Position numbers and translations under genes: made by a program
Shown: positions 42,431 through 52,105 of the stretch, piece by piece
Layout of the letters: the number at the start of each line of letters is the position of its first letter
Numbering within the stretch: position 1 is the first letter of the stretch
The notes under the pieces: model-generated
What the model saw: only the letters and a program-made list of their open reading frames with translations
Told to the model about the DNA's origin: nothing
Databases searched by the model: none
Origin: Azospirillum brasilense
GTDB taxonomy: Bacteria; Pseudomonadota; Alphaproteobacteria; Azospirillales; Azospirillaceae
Reading direction: 5' to 3'
Assembly (NCBI RefSeq): GCF_001315015.1
Contig: NZ_CP012914.1
Coordinates: 2,600,501-2,664,500 of the forward strand
Length of the DNA stretch: 64,000 bases

Positions 42431-43795
42431 ATGCCCCCCGCGCAAGGCTTCGGAACGAACACGCCGCGCACGAAGCTGACGCAGAGTCAGCTGAACACGA
42501 TCCTGCTCCGCCATCAGGCTTTCCGGAAAAGCCAGCCGGGCGGTGTGCGCGCGAACCTGAAGATGCGCGACCTGTCGCATCTGGACCTGTCCGGCATCGA
42601 CCTGTCCGACGCCGACCTGTCCGGGGCGAAGCTGTTCAGCGCCCGGCTGACCCGGGCCAACCTGACCAACGCGAACCTCTACGCCGCCGACCTGCGGCTG
42701 GCGAACCTGGAGAAGGCTGACCTGCGCCGCGCCGACCTGCGCGGCGCCTGCCTGCGCGGCGCCGTGCTGTCGGAAGCCATGCTGGTCGAGGTGGACCTGC
42801 GCGACGGCACGCTGCTGCATTACACCCCGTCGGGCGAGATGATGCCGCACAACTTCGAGGATTCGGTCCTGACCTCGGAGCTGACGGCGGCGGTCATCCG
42901 TGGCGCCGACCTGTCGCGGGCCAAGGTGGCGAACGCCTTCGTGATGCAGACCGACCTGACCGACGCGATCCTGCGCGGCACCAAGTTCATGCGCGCAAAC
43001 CTGACCAACTCCAACCTGACGGGCTGCGACCTGACCGACGCCGACCTGTCGGAGGCCAACCTGTCCGGCGCCCGGCTGTCCGGCGCGGTGATGACCAACT
43101 GCGCCATCGGACGCGCCAACTTCACCAACGCCAACCTGATCGGCGCCATCCTGGACGCGGCCCAACTCCGCTCGCCCAACCTGTCCGCCGCGGTGATGGC
43201 GAAGGTTCTGGAGAATCCGGACGACGATCTGCGCAACATCCTGACCCTGCACCTCTCCTGGATCGACAGCGGCGGCAAGGACGGCAAGCGCGCCGACCTC
43301 TCCTCGCTCGACCTGTCGGGGCGCAAGCTGGACGGCATCAACCTGTCGGCCGGCATCCTGCAATGCGTCACGCTGCGCGGCGCCTCGATGATGGGCACCT
43401 CGCTCGCCATCGCCGACCTGTCGCTGTCGGACCTGCGCAAGGTGAACTTCACCAAGGCCGACCTGCGCGGCGTCAACTTCGAGCGGGCGACCCTGACCGG
43501 CGCCAACCTGACCGAGGCGCAGCTTGGCCCCGTGCACATCCAGGGATCGAGCAGCCATGTCTGGCGGGCCAACCTGCAGCGCGCCCGCATGGGCATGGCC
43601 ATTCTGAAGGACGCCGACCTGCGCAAGGTCAACCTGTCCGGCGCCAACCTCGCCGGGGCGGACCTGCGCGGCGCCAACCTGAGCGAGGCCGACCTGACCG
43701 GCACGGATCTGACCGGCGCGGACCTCGACGGGACGGTTCTGGACGGCACCAGCCTGACCGACGCCATCGGGATCGAGGAGATGACCGGGACCTGA
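42431..43795 (+). CDS. Pentapeptide-repeat protein
   Basis: 454 residues. After a 45-residue basic N-terminus (TKLTQSQLNTILLRHQAFRK), three arrays of A(D/N)LXX pentapeptides form right-handed quadrilateral helices: about 58-125 (LSGIDLSDADLSGAKLFSAR), 160-245 (LTGCDLTDADLSEANLSGAR) and 290-445 (ANLAGADLRGANLSEADLTG). The linkers YTPSGEMMPHNFEDS and MAKVLENPDDDLRN interrupt the repeats. Function is not predictable; some relatives mimic DNA. No membrane or signal segment. The ATG start is preferred over an upstream GTG. Confidence 0.85.
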   Translation: MPPAQGFGTNTPRTKLTQSQLNTILLRHQAFRKSQPGGVRANLKMRDLSHLDLSGIDLSDADLSGAKLFSARLTRANLTNANLYAADLRLANLEKADLRRADLRGACLRGAVLSEAMLVEVDLRDGTLLHYTPSGEMMPHNFEDSVLTSELTAAVIRGADLSRAKVANAFVMQTDLTDAILRGTKFMRANLTNSNLTGCDLTDADLSEANLSGARLSGAVMTNCAIGRANFTNANLIGAILDAAQLRSPNLSAAVMAKVLENPDDDLRNILTLHLSWIDSGGKDGKRADLSSLDLSGRKLDGINLSAGILQCVTLRGASMMGTSLAIADLSLSDLRKVNFTKADLRGVNFERATLTGANLTEAQLGPVHIQGSSSHVWRANLQRARMGMAILKDADLRKVNLSGANLAGADLRGANLSEADLTGTDLTGADLDGTVLDGTSLTDAIGIEEMTGT

Positions 43796-43808
43796 TCCTT
43801 TCCCGGAT

Positions 43809-44504
43809 TCAGGGCCGCCGCTGCGTCCAGGGGCCGGAGCGGTAGGCCGTGCGCACGTGGTTGATCAGCAGGTTGCGCGCGTCGATCAGTTGGGCCATGC
43901 GGTCGCGACAGGCAACCACGCCAGTGTCGGGGTGATAGACCGGGGCCAACTCGCGGAAGCGCTTCACCACCCGGTCCTCGTCGAAGCACCATTCGTTGAC
44001 GAAGCCGAACATCTGCGCGGCGTCGCGCACCTGGGTCAGCTTGCCGTCCAGCGGGCGGAAGGACACCCGCTCCAGCGCGTGGGCCAGCGCCTTGTTGCGG
44101 TAGGTCAGCGTTTCCACCGCGCCCTCCAGCCGCCCGGCCTCCTCGGCGGGCATCAGCCGGCAACCCGGTTCGGCCAGCGCCAGCGCCGCCGCCAGAGCCC
44201 GGCGGATCGCCGCGTCGCTGTGACCGGAGGGCAGCCTCAGGTCCAGCACCGCCTGCTCCGCATCATCTTGCGGCGCCCCCGGGTCGGGCGTCCGGTCGGG
44301 CGCCAGCAGCAGCGCGGCGGCGGTGAGCGCGGACAGGTCGGTTCCGCGCTTGGCGGCCAGACGGACCGCCGCCGCTGCGAAAGCCGGGGTACAGGAAACC
44401 CGGTAGGGGATGGCGGGCGGAACGCCGACGCTCCTGGCCGACGGGAAGAACCCGGCGTCCGCTTCGGTCAGCGCGGCGAAGGGATAGCCATCCGGAGCGG
44501 TCAT
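43809..44504 (-). CDS. Protein with a degenerate J-domain-like C-terminus
   Basis: 231 residues. The first 150 residues show no family I know (Ala-rich helices, for example AIRRALAAALALAEPGCRLM). The last 80 (VRDAAQMFGFVNEWCFDEDR, VVKRFRELAPVYHPDTGVVA, DARNLLINHV) contain an HPD tripeptide between helices, the hallmark of DnaJ J-domains, though flanking conservation is weak. If real, it would stimulate an Hsp70. The ATG at MTAPDGYPF lacks a ribosome site; TTG or GTG a few codons upstream are alternatives. Convergent with the pentapeptide gene. Confidence 0.6.
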   Translation of the reverse strand: MTAPDGYPFAALTEADAGFFPSARSVGVPPAIPYRVSCTPAFAAAAVRLAAKRGTDLSALTAAALLLAPDRTPDPGAPQDDAEQAVLDLRLPSGHSDAAIRRALAAALALAEPGCRLMPAEEAGRLEGAVETLTYRNKALAHALERVSFRPLDGKLTQVRDAAQMFGFVNEWCFDEDRVVKRFRELAPVYHPDTGVVACRDRMAQLIDARNLLINHVRTAYRSGPWTQRRP

Positions 44505-44651
44505 GAAGGGCACCAACGCGTCGTGCGTGTGGCGCGACTCTAACGCAATCTCCGGATTCCGCGCAACGGCCCACCCCGTCGCAGGAGGTGTAACGCGGAA
44601 CGCGTCATCCCCCGCCTGTCCGCGCTAGCACAGCCGCGCTCATCCGGCCGG

Positions 44652-45278
44652 TCAGCGGTGCATCAGCGCCGGCTTGGCGGGCAGCTTCTGCAGCATGTCC
44701 TCGATGTAGGCCTCGTCGCTCTTGCCCGACATGGCGGCGAAGCCCTTCAGCATCTGGCTGCCGAAACTGAAGACGCCGGTCAGGTCGATCTTCCAGGCCC
44801 CGCCCTCGCGCACGAAGTCGGCGGGAACCAGCGCCGGGCGGTTGTCGACCATCAGCAGGGCGGAGGCGCGGTCGCCGCGCACCCGCACCGGGCCGAGCCC
44901 GCTGCTGCCGATGACGTTGGGCCCGAGCCAGCCGTTCTTCATGCCGTGGTCGGCCAGCTCGCCCAGCGACATGCGGCGCAGGTCGGCCGGGCTGACGTAG
45001 CGGCGCAGGCCCATGGCGGCGAACTTCTCCGCCGGCTCCAGCTTGGCGAGGCCGGCGTCGTTGCCGCTGCGGGCGACGCCGCGCACCTGCTCCAGCTTGT
45101 CGACCGACGCGCGGGACAGCAGCGGAACGACCGACGCGCCGCGTTTCTGCGCCAGGGCGGAGCGGGCGCTTTCGAAGACCGCCGTGACCTCCCGCTCCTC
45201 CGGGGAGGCGGGCGGCGGGGCGGCAGCAGCGGGAAGAGAAAGACCGAGGAACAACAGCAGCAGGGCCAGGGCGCGCAT
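44652..45278 (-). CDS. Exported hypothetical protein
   Basis: 208 residues with a Sec signal peptide (MRALALLLLFLGLSLPAAAA, cleavage near AAA). The mature part has a helical segment (VTAVFESARSALAQKRGASV), SPADLRRMSLGELADHGMK and a beta-rich centre (PVRVRGDRASALLMVDNRPA, WKIDLTGVFSFGSQMLKGF). I do not recognise the family; a periplasmic binding or chaperone-like role is possible. It follows the DUF2336 gene in the same direction with 26 bp between, probably in the operon with the cyclase. Confidence 0.65.
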   Translation of the reverse strand: MRALALLLLFLGLSLPAAAAPPPASPEEREVTAVFESARSALAQKRGASVVPLLSRASVDKLEQVRGVARSGNDAGLAKLEPAEKFAAMGLRRYVSPADLRRMSLGELADHGMKNGWLGPNVIGSSGLGPVRVRGDRASALLMVDNRPALVPADFVREGGAWKIDLTGVFSFGSQMLKGFAAMSGKSDEAYIEDMLQKLPAKPALMHR

Positions 45279-45304
45279 GAAAGGGTCCGTGTGGTGGCGC
45301 GGCG

Positions 45305-46639
45305 TCAGACTTTCTCCTCAACTCCGAAGAAGGCGAGCTGCCAGCGCATCTCGTCGTCGGACATCGGGTAAAGGACGCCTTCCTTTGCCATAAGCGCGGT
45401 TTTTGGCGGAATCTGGGCGATGCGCAATTGCACCTGCCGGGCGAAGCGCATCGACAGGCCGCAGCGCCACACCAGCGAGGTGACGGCGCGCGGGGCGTGG
45501 GTGCCGATGATGCGGTCGATGATCGGCATGGGAAGCTGCGCCAGTTCGCCCAGCCCGGCCAGGACGAAGGCGCGGTCGCCCTCCGCCAGCGCGCCTTCCA
45601 GCAGCTTCTCCGTCAGCTTGCCTTCCTTGTTCAGCCGGGCCGCCTTGTCGGACGGGCGTTCGGCCGCCTTGTCCTTGTCGCCCGGCAGATGGCCAAGCTC
45701 CTCCTCCCCGAAATCGACGAGGCCGCGGGCCACGCCGGCTCCACCACCGCCGTTGCCCCCGGCCCCGCGGTTGACGCGCGCCCGCACGCCCTCGGCCAGG
45801 GCGCGGGCGGCGGCGGGGTCGAGGTCGGTGCGCTCCCGCAGGACCTTCAGCAGGTTGTCGGCGACGAAGCTTGCCAGACGCGCCACGGCGCGGGCCGGCA
45901 GGCGCGGCCGGCGCACCAGCGGGGCGTGCCAGGGCTCGTGCTGCGGCGCCTGATCGAGGATGCGGTCCAGCGTCTCCTCGCGGATCTGGGCCGAGGGGTT
46001 GGCGAGCAGAGCGGTCATCGCCGCCTCGTCGTCGGACCGCGCGATGGCGTCGGCGACGGAAGCCGAGATCTGCTTGCGTCCGGCGATGGCCGAGAGGGCG
46101 CCGGCCACCGGCCCGCGCATGATGATGTCCGACAGATCCTCGTCGGTCAGGATCGGCGAGAATTGCAGGACCGGGGCGCAGACCGACAGTTCCACATCGC
46201 GGGCCAGCGTGTTGATGACGCCGTGCGGCGCGCCGGGCAGCTCCTTCAGCGCTTCCGACAGGATGCCGCGCACCTCCGTCGCTTGGTCGCGGGCCAGCGC
46301 CTCCAGGCACTCCAGCGTCAACCGCTCGATCTGCGACGCCTGGTCGGCGGACAGGTCGGGCAGCAGCCGGGCGACCTTCTGGGCCAGGGCACCGCGCACC
46401 GCGACCTCCCGGTCCTTGGCCAGCATCAGGTCGGCCTGCCGCGGCGTTCCGGCGTTGGTGGCGATGGCCTGACGGACCTCCGTCACCGCGTCGGCGGCCA
46501 GGAAGTAGAGGAGTTCCGGGCGGGTCTCGGGCGACGCGGCGACGCGGCGGCGCACCGCCGGGTCGGCGCTGCGCGCCATCTGCTTGGCGGCCTCGTAGTC
46601 GGCGGGATCGAGAAGCTGGGGATCGTCGCAGGCGGTCAT
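45305..46639 (-). CDS. DUF2336 domain protein
   Basis: 444 residues, mostly helical HEAT-like repeats: DPAVRRRVAASPETRPELLY, DAVTEVRQAIATNAGTPRQA, DREVAVRGALAQKVARLLPD. This fits DUF2336, which is common in alphaproteobacteria and often sits near signalling genes. A Gly-rich linker (NRGAGGNGGGGAGVARG) divides the repeats from a C-terminal part ending in DDEMRWQLAFFGVEEKV. Its ATG overlaps the cyclase stop (ATGA), so the two are translated together; it may be an effector or scaffold for c-di-GMP signalling (inference). Confidence 0.75.
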   Translation of the reverse strand: MTACDDPQLLDPADYEAAKQMARSADPAVRRRVAASPETRPELLYFLAADAVTEVRQAIATNAGTPRQADLMLAKDREVAVRGALAQKVARLLPDLSADQASQIERLTLECLEALARDQATEVRGILSEALKELPGAPHGVINTLARDVELSVCAPVLQFSPILTDEDLSDIIMRGPVAGALSAIAGRKQISASVADAIARSDDEAAMTALLANPSAQIREETLDRILDQAPQHEPWHAPLVRRPRLPARAVARLASFVADNLLKVLRERTDLDPAAARALAEGVRARVNRGAGGNGGGGAGVARGLVDFGEEELGHLPGDKDKAAERPSDKAARLNKEGKLTEKLLEGALAEGDRAFVLAGLGELAQLPMPIIDRIIGTHAPRAVTSLVWRCGLSMRFARQVQLRIAQIPPKTALMAKEGVLYPMSDDEMRWQLAFFGVEEKV

Positions 46640-48384
46640 GGGGACGCCTCCGCCGCCACGGCGGTGTCCATGGGGACCGGGGCGACGGCGTAATGGCCCT
46701 TCCCGCGCTTCTTGGCGTCGTACATCGCCGAGTCGGCGCGGTCGGTCAGTTCCTGCAGGGTCTCGCTTCCCACCTGGTGGACGGCAATGCCGATGGACAG
46801 CCCCAGCGGCTTGTCCGGCCCGGCGGAGAGGTGGCGCAGCGCGGCCATGCCGGCCAGCAGCCGTTCGGCCACCGCCACCGCCTGCGCCTCGTCGGTGCGG
46901 CCCAGCCACAGGACGAACTCGTCGCCGCCCAACCGCCCCGGCAGGTCGCCGGGCCGGACGCCGTTGGTCAGCAACCCGCCGATGGCCATCAGCACGGCAT
47001 CGCCCTGCTGGTGACCGTGCAGGTCGTTCACCGCCTTGAAGTTGTCGAGGTCCACATAGAGCAGCGCGGACGGCCCGCTGTCCGAACGGCCGAGCACCTC
47101 CTCCAGCCGCTCGAAGAAAGTGCGGCGGTTGAACAGGCCGGTCAGCCCGTCGCGCTCCGACAGACGGCGCAGCCGCTCCTGATAGGCCAGATGCGCGTGG
47201 GCGATGCCGATGTGGTCGGCCACGCCGGACAGCAGCATCCGATCCTCCTCGTCCCAGGGATCGGAATCGTCACCACGCCAGACCACCACCGCACCGTTGA
47301 CGGCCTGACGGTGCTCCGTCCGGGCGGCCAGCAGCCGGTTCGCCCCCAGGGTCAGCTCCTGCGCGTCCTCGCCGGCGGCGATCTCCTCCAGAACCGGCCG
47401 CGACAGGTCGGACAGCAACTCCTCCGGGATCTCCGCGGCGAAATCGGCGGCGGGACGCAGGGTGCCCGTTTCCGTCGCGCGGTAGATGCGGCAGCCGTCG
47501 GCGCCCAGCGCGCGGGCGGTCTCCACCGCGGCGACGCGCAGCGCCTGCTGGGCGTCGAGCTGGTCGCGCAGCGTGTGGACGATGTGGGCGAGCATCTTTT
47601 CGCGGTTGCGCACCCGCGCCAGCTCGGCGGAGCGCAGCACCTGCTCCGTCGTTTCCCGGCAGACGCCGCGCGCCCCAACCCAGTCACCCTGCGGCCCGAA
47701 CAGCGGCACCGCCGACACGACGAAGCAGGCGGGCAGGTCGTCCACCCGCTTCAGCCACAACTCCGCCTGATCGACGGGACGGCGGCTGTCGAACGGCAAC
47801 GGCAGGTCGCCCCACTCGGTCACCGCCAGATCCTTGGGGTTGCGACCAATCAACGCATCGGGGGTGTAACCCAGCGCGCCCTTGGGCGTGACGAAGACGA
47901 ATCGCCCGTCGCTGCCTGTTTCCCAGGCAAAATCGCTCGAAACCTCGACCAGATCCTTGTAGCGGCGGCGCGACTCGATCAGCGTCTGGCGGAGCTGCCG
48001 CTCCAGCGTGGCGTCGCGTCCGAGCAGCAGGATGTCCCCATCGGGCAGCGGCGTGGCCGCCCATTCGACGATCATCACGCCGCGCGGCAACTCCACCGGA
48101 AGGGAGCGCAGGCCCGGCGCCACGCTGCAGGTCGCCAGCCAGCCCTGGATGTCCGCCAGCCAGCGCCCGCCGGCAGACAGCAACTCGTCCGCGGCGGCGT
48201 TCGCGGCGGCAACCGCGTGAGCGGAATCCAACCGGATCGCCGGACCGGGGAAGGCGGCCAGAAGCGTGGAGGTCGGAAGGGGGCCGGGCGGATTGACCGG
48301 CGGAACGTCGGATGTTGGGTCTGCGGACACGGTGCGAACCTGAGACTGCGCGGCGCGGAGTATACCGGAAAAATGCGCAACCAT
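46636..48384 (-). CDS. PAS-GAF-GGDEF diguanylate cyclase
   Basis: 582 residues. A PAS-like segment at about 45-135, a second PAS at about 140-250 (RRYKDLVEVSSDFAWETGSD), a GAF domain about 265-415 and the GGDEF domain about 420-565. The active loop RLGGDEFVLWLG is intact and RPGD lies 5 residues before GGDEF, the classical I-site for product inhibition. It makes c-di-GMP from two GTP. The start MVAHFSGI is chosen over an upstream ATG that would cross the nucleotidase promoter region. Coupled to the DUF2336 gene. Confidence 0.86.
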   Translation of the reverse strand: MVAHFSGILRAAQSQVRTVSADPTSDVPPVNPPGPLPTSTLLAAFPGPAIRLDSAHAVAAANAAADELLSAGGRWLADIQGWLATCSVAPGLRSLPVELPRGVMIVEWAATPLPDGDILLLGRDATLERQLRQTLIESRRRYKDLVEVSSDFAWETGSDGRFVFVTPKGALGYTPDALIGRNPKDLAVTEWGDLPLPFDSRRPVDQAELWLKRVDDLPACFVVSAVPLFGPQGDWVGARGVCRETTEQVLRSAELARVRNREKMLAHIVHTLRDQLDAQQALRVAAVETARALGADGCRIYRATETGTLRPAADFAAEIPEELLSDLSRPVLEEIAAGEDAQELTLGANRLLAARTEHRQAVNGAVVVWRGDDSDPWDEEDRMLLSGVADHIGIAHAHLAYQERLRRLSERDGLTGLFNRRTFFERLEEVLGRSDSGPSALLYVDLDNFKAVNDLHGHQQGDAVLMAIGGLLTNGVRPGDLPGRLGGDEFVLWLGRTDEAQAVAVAERLLAGMAALRHLSAGPDKPLGLSIGIAVHQVGSETLQELTDRADSAMYDAKKRGKGHYAVAPVPMDTAVAAEASP

Positions 48385-48520
48385 CCTGAATCTTTCTTCA
48401 GGCGGTCCGGGTAGCTGCCATACGCAACCTCCCATTGAGCCCGCCACCGCGCGCGAACGGAATCGGGCCGTGCGGCGAAGCGGCTTGCGGGCGGGCCGGC
48501 GAACCCCCATTGTTCAGGCC

Positions 48521-49195
48521 ATGATGGCTTCCCTTCGCGACACCGGGGTCTGGATCTTCGACCTCGACAACACCCTCTATCCCGCCTCCTGCAACCTGTT
48601 CGCCCAGGTGGACCGGCGCATCGGCGATTTCATCGCCGGGCATTTCGGCATCACCTACGAGGAGGCGCGCGTCATGCAGAAGCGCTTCTTCCGGGAGCAC
48701 GGGACGACGCTGCGCGGCCTGATGGTGGAGCACGACGTCGATCCGGTGCCCTTCCTGGATTACGTCCACGACATCGACGTCAGCCCGGTGGCCCCCTGCC
48801 CCGGCATGGCGGACGCGCTGAACCGGCTGCCGGGGCGCAAGATCATCTACACCAACGGCTCCGTCCGCCACGCCGAGAACGTGACGCGGCAGCTGGGCAT
48901 CGACGGCTGCTTCGAGGCGACCTTCGGCATCGTCGAGGCCGGCTATGTGCCCAAGCCCGACCCGCGCCCCTACGACATCCTGGTGGATCACTACGACATC
49001 GACCCCGCCCGCGCCTGCATGGTGGAGGACATCGCCCGCAACCTCGTCCCCGCCCACGCCCTGGGCATGACGACGGTCTGGGTGCGCAGCGAGGCCGACT
49101 GGTCCCGCCCCGACGAGGGTGGAGTCGGCACCGGCAGCCACATCGACCACACCGTGGACGACCTGCCAGCCTGGCTGGAGGAGATCGCGGGCTGA
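48521..49195 (+). CDS. HAD-family pyrimidine 5'-nucleotidase
   Basis: 224 residues. HAD motif I is WIFDLDNTLYPASCNLFAQV; motif II is IIYTNGSVRHAENV; motif III/IV GYVPKPDPRPYDILVDHYDI and ACMVEDIARNLVPAHALGMT. It matches the group that dephosphorylates UMP/CMP-type substrates. Start MMASLRDTGVW follows AGG by 2 nt; a second ATG is next. It precedes dapD with 138 bp between that contains tandem repeats. Divergent from the cyclase gene. Confidence 0.85.
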   Translation: MMASLRDTGVWIFDLDNTLYPASCNLFAQVDRRIGDFIAGHFGITYEEARVMQKRFFREHGTTLRGLMVEHDVDPVPFLDYVHDIDVSPVAPCPGMADALNRLPGRKIIYTNGSVRHAENVTRQLGIDGCFEATFGIVEAGYVPKPDPRPYDILVDHYDIDPARACMVEDIARNLVPAHALGMTTVWVRSEADWSRPDEGGVGTGSHIDHTVDDLPAWLEEIAG

Positions 49196-49242
49196 GCGGC
49201 GGCCGCAAGGCCCCTCCTCCACCCAGTGGAAACCCTTTAAGG

Positions 49243-49277
49243 ACAAGGCAACGTTGACAAGGCAACGTTGACAAGGC
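49243..49277. repeat. Tandem 14-bp direct repeats upstream of dapD
   Basis: The unit ACAAGGCAACGTTG occurs twice in full (49243-49256, 49257-49270) and half again (ACAAGGC). Each unit has the palindrome AACGTT. It lies 57 bp before the dapD start; slippage or an operator role are both possible. Confidence 0.7.
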
Positions 49278-49333
49278 GGCGCGGCCCGGCCCATGTTCCG
49301 AACCCTCGAACAGACAGCCCAGCGAATGCCGCC

Positions 49334-50176
49334 ATGAGCCACGCCAGCCTCGAATCCGCCGTCAACGCCGCGTGGGAAACCCGCGACACCCTGAACGCTT
49401 CGACCAAGGGCGCCGTCCGCGACGCCGTGGAGGAGGCCCTGTCCGGCCTCGACTCCGGCGACCTGCGCGTCGCGCAGAAGACGGACGCCGGCTGGGTCGT
49501 GAACCAGTGGCTGAAGAAGGCGGTCCTGCTGTCCTTCCGCCTGAACGCCAACGAGACGATCCCCGGCGCGCCGGGCGGCGCCTCCTGGTACGACAAGGTG
49601 CCGCCGAAGTTCGAAGGCTGGTCCGAGGCGCAGTTCCAGGCCGCCGGCTTCCGCGCCGTTCCGGGTGCGGTCGTCCGCCGCTCCGCCTACGTCGCGCCGA
49701 ACGTCATCCTGATGCCCAGCTTCGTCAACGTCGGCGCCTATGTCGACAGCGGCACCATGGTGGACACCTGGGTCACCGTCGGTTCCTGCGCGCAGATCGG
49801 CAAGAACGTCCACCTGTCGGGCGGCGTCGGCATCGGCGGCGTGCTTGAGCCGCTCCAGGCCAACCCGGTCATCATCGAGGACGATTGCTTCGTCGGCGCC
49901 CGCTCCGAGGTGGTCGAGGGCGTGATCGTCGAGCGCGGCGCCGTACTCTCCATGGGCGTCTTCATCAGCGCCTCGACCAAGATCATCGACCGCAACACCG
50001 GCGAGGTCTTCGTCGGCCGCGTCCCGGCCTACTCCGTCGTGGTGCCGGGCACCCTGCCGGGCAAGCCGCTGCCCGACGGCACGCCGGGTCCGGGCCTCTA
50101 TTGCGCCGTGATCGTGAAGCGCGTGGACGAGCAGACCCGCGCCAAGACCTCCATCAACGACCTGCTGCGCGACTGA
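49334..50176 (+). CDS. dapD: 2,3,4,5-Tetrahydropyridine-2,6-dicarboxylate N-succinyltransferase
   Basis: 280 residues, typical for DapD. It succinylates tetrahydrodipicolinate in lysine and diaminopimelate synthesis. The N-terminal helical domain ([20 protein letters not shown]) precedes a left-handed beta-helix of hexapeptides ([40 protein letters not shown]). The start [14 protein letters not shown] is family-consistent; 19 bp after its stop dapE begins, so they form an operon. Confidence 0.96.
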   Translation: MSHASLESAVNAAWETRDTLNASTKGAVRDAVEEALSGLDSGDLRVAQKTDAGWVVNQWLKKAVLLSFRLNANETIPGAPGGASWYDKVPPKFEGWSEAQFQAAGFRAVPGAVVRRSAYVAPNVILMPSFVNVGAYVDSGTMVDTWVTVGSCAQIGKNVHLSGGVGIGGVLEPLQANPVIIEDDCFVGARSEVVEGVIVERGAVLSMGVFISASTKIIDRNTGEVFVGRVPAYSVVVPGTLPGKPLPDGTPGPGLYCAVIVKRVDEQTRAKTSINDLLRD

Positions 50177-50195
50177 CGCCGGGGAAAACGCCACG

Positions 50196-51377
50196 ATGAG
50201 CACCGCCGCCGCCGCTCCCTCCTTCGACCCCTGCGATCCCGTCGCGGTGGCGCAGGCCCTGATCCGCTGCCCCAGCGTGACGCCCGAGGACGGCGGCGCT
50301 CTGGGCGTTCTGGAGGCGGCGCTGGCGCCGCTGGGCTTCGTCTGCCACCGCCTGCGGTTCGAGGAGGAGGGCACGGCGCCGGTGGACAACCTCTACGCCC
50401 GTCTGGGCACGGAGGGGCCGAACTTCTGCTTCGCCGGGCACACCGACGTGGTGCCCCCCGGCGAGCTGAAGGGTTGGTCCATCGATCCCTTCGCCGCGGA
50501 GATCCACAACGGCCGCCTCTACGGCCGGGGTGCGGTGGACATGAAGGGGGCGATCGCCGCCTTCGTCGCCGCCGCGGCCCGCCACATTAAGGAAGGCGGC
50601 GCGCCCAAGGGCTCGATCAGCCTGCTGATCACCGGGGACGAGGAAGGGGTCGCCATCAACGGCACCCGCAAGGTGCTGGACTGGATGCAGGCCAAGGGTG
50701 AAAAACTCGATGCCTGCGTGGTCGGGGAGCCGACCAACCCCAAGGCGCTGGGCGACATGATCAAGATCGGGCGGCGCGGCAGCATGACCGCCTTCCTGAC
50801 CGTCCACGGCGCGCAGGGGCATGTGGCCTACCCGCATCTGGCCGACAACCCGCTGCCCCGGCTGGCCCGCATGCTGGCCGCCATCACGGCTGAGCCGCTG
50901 GACGCCGGCACCCCGCATTTCCAGCCGTCGAACCTGGAGCTGACCACCATCGACGTGGGCAACCCGGCGCACAACGTCATCCCGGCGCAGGGCAAGGCGA
51001 CGCTGAACATCCGCTTCAACGACCTCCACACCGCCGACACGCTGCTGGCGTGGCTGCGCGAGCGCCTCGACGGGGTGGGCGGCTCCTACGAGCTGGACCA
51101 TTTTGTGTCGGGCGACAGTTTCCTCACCCCGCCCGGCCCGCTGACCGAGCTGGTGGCGGACGCCGCGGAGCGCGTCACCGGGCGCCGTCCCGAATACTCG
51201 ACGACCGGCGGCACGTCGGACGCCCGCTTCATCAAGAATTTCTGCCCGGTGGTCGAGTTCGGCCTCGTCGGGCAGACGATGCACAAGGTGGACGAGCACA
51301 CCACGCTGGACGACCTGACCCGCCTGACCGACATTTACGGCGAGGTTTTGCGGAACGTCTTCGACCGGATCGGTTGA
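50196..51377 (+). CDS. dapE: Succinyl-diaminopimelate desuccinylase
   Basis: 393 residues, M20 metallopeptidase fold. Zinc ligands are in [28 protein letters not shown] and [12 protein letters not shown]; the dimerisation domain is about 195-310 and the last ligand His lies in [10 protein letters not shown]. It releases succinate from N-succinyl-LL-diaminopimelate, the step after DapD and DapC. Directly downstream of dapD. Confidence 0.95.
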   Translation: MSTAAAAPSFDPCDPVAVAQALIRCPSVTPEDGGALGVLEAALAPLGFVCHRLRFEEEGTAPVDNLYARLGTEGPNFCFAGHTDVVPPGELKGWSIDPFAAEIHNGRLYGRGAVDMKGAIAAFVAAAARHIKEGGAPKGSISLLITGDEEGVAINGTRKVLDWMQAKGEKLDACVVGEPTNPKALGDMIKIGRRGSMTAFLTVHGAQGHVAYPHLADNPLPRLARMLAAITAEPLDAGTPHFQPSNLELTTIDVGNPAHNVIPAQGKATLNIRFNDLHTADTLLAWLRERLDGVGGSYELDHFVSGDSFLTPPGPLTELVADAAERVTGRRPEYSTTGGTSDARFIKNFCPVVEFGLVGQTMHKVDEHTTLDDLTRLTDIYGEVLRNVFDRIG

Positions 51378-51424
51378 CGTAAGGCTTCCTCCGCCCGTTC
51401 CCACCACCCTCCGGTGACCGCAAC

Positions 51425-51994
51425 ATGCCGCTGACCGCCCGGGACGTCGCCACCTCCGTCTTCGGCGCCTATCGTCTGGCCCGGTTCGACCCCACCGGAT
51501 TGCAGCATCTGGACCGCACCCCCGAAGGGGCGTGGAAGTCCTTCTACGCCGCGGTGATCGTCGCCCCGGCCTGGACGCTGCTGCTGGCGATCCGGCTGTG
51601 GGGCCAAGTGCCGGACACGCCGCTGTTCCAGCTCGTGGTGGTCGAGGCCATCGCCTACGTCATCAGCTGGACGGCCTTCCCCGTGGTCATGCACGGGGTG
51701 AGCGGGCTGCTCGACCGGCAGAACCGCTACATCGATTTCCTGTGCGCCTACAACTGGTCGTCGGTCGTGCAGATGGGCATCTATCTGCCGGTGGTGATCC
51801 TGGCCGCCACGGGGATTCTGCCCGGCCCGATCTCAGAAGGGCTGGTGTTCGGCATCATGCTGGCGATGCTGACCTACCAGTGGTTCGTCATGCGCACGGC
51901 GCTGGACATCTCCGGCGTCGCGGCGGCGGTCCTGGTGCTGCTGGACCTGTTCCTGTCGGCGCTCATCACCGATTTCGCCGACGGGCTCTTGTAG
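51425..51994 (+). CDS. Predicted membrane protein
   Basis: 189 residues with about four to five membrane helices (FYAAVIVAPAWTLLLAIRLW, LVVVEAIAYVISWTAFPVVM, MGIYLPVVILAATGILPGPI, VLVLLDLFLSALITDFADGL). The first 45 residues are cytoplasmic-looking. I recognise no family; a Yip1-like small membrane protein is a possibility. It follows dapE by 47 bp and may be co-transcribed. Ends before a palindromic repeat. Confidence 0.65.
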   Translation: MPLTARDVATSVFGAYRLARFDPTGLQHLDRTPEGAWKSFYAAVIVAPAWTLLLAIRLWGQVPDTPLFQLVVVEAIAYVISWTAFPVVMHGVSGLLDRQNRYIDFLCAYNWSSVVQMGIYLPVVILAATGILPGPISEGLVFGIMLAMLTYQWFVMRTALDISGVAAAVLVLLDLFLSALITDFADGLL

Positions 51995-52001
51995 CGGCGC
52001 T

Positions 52002-52092
52002 TGCCCCCTCCCTAACCCTCCCCCGCTTCGCGGTGGAAGGGATCAAGCCCCCTCTCCCGCGCAAGCGGGGGAGGGCCGGGGAGGGGGCAAGA
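52002..52092. repeat. Dispersed G+C-rich palindromic intergenic element, copy 6
   Basis: TTGCCCCCTCCCTAACCCTC at the left is matched by GAGGGCCGGGGAGGGGGCAA at the right, with an inner CCTCTCCCGCGCAAGCGGGG hairpin. It lies between the convergent membrane-protein gene and cobT. Confidence 0.7.
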
Positions 52093-52105
52093 ACGCTTGC
52101 CCGCC

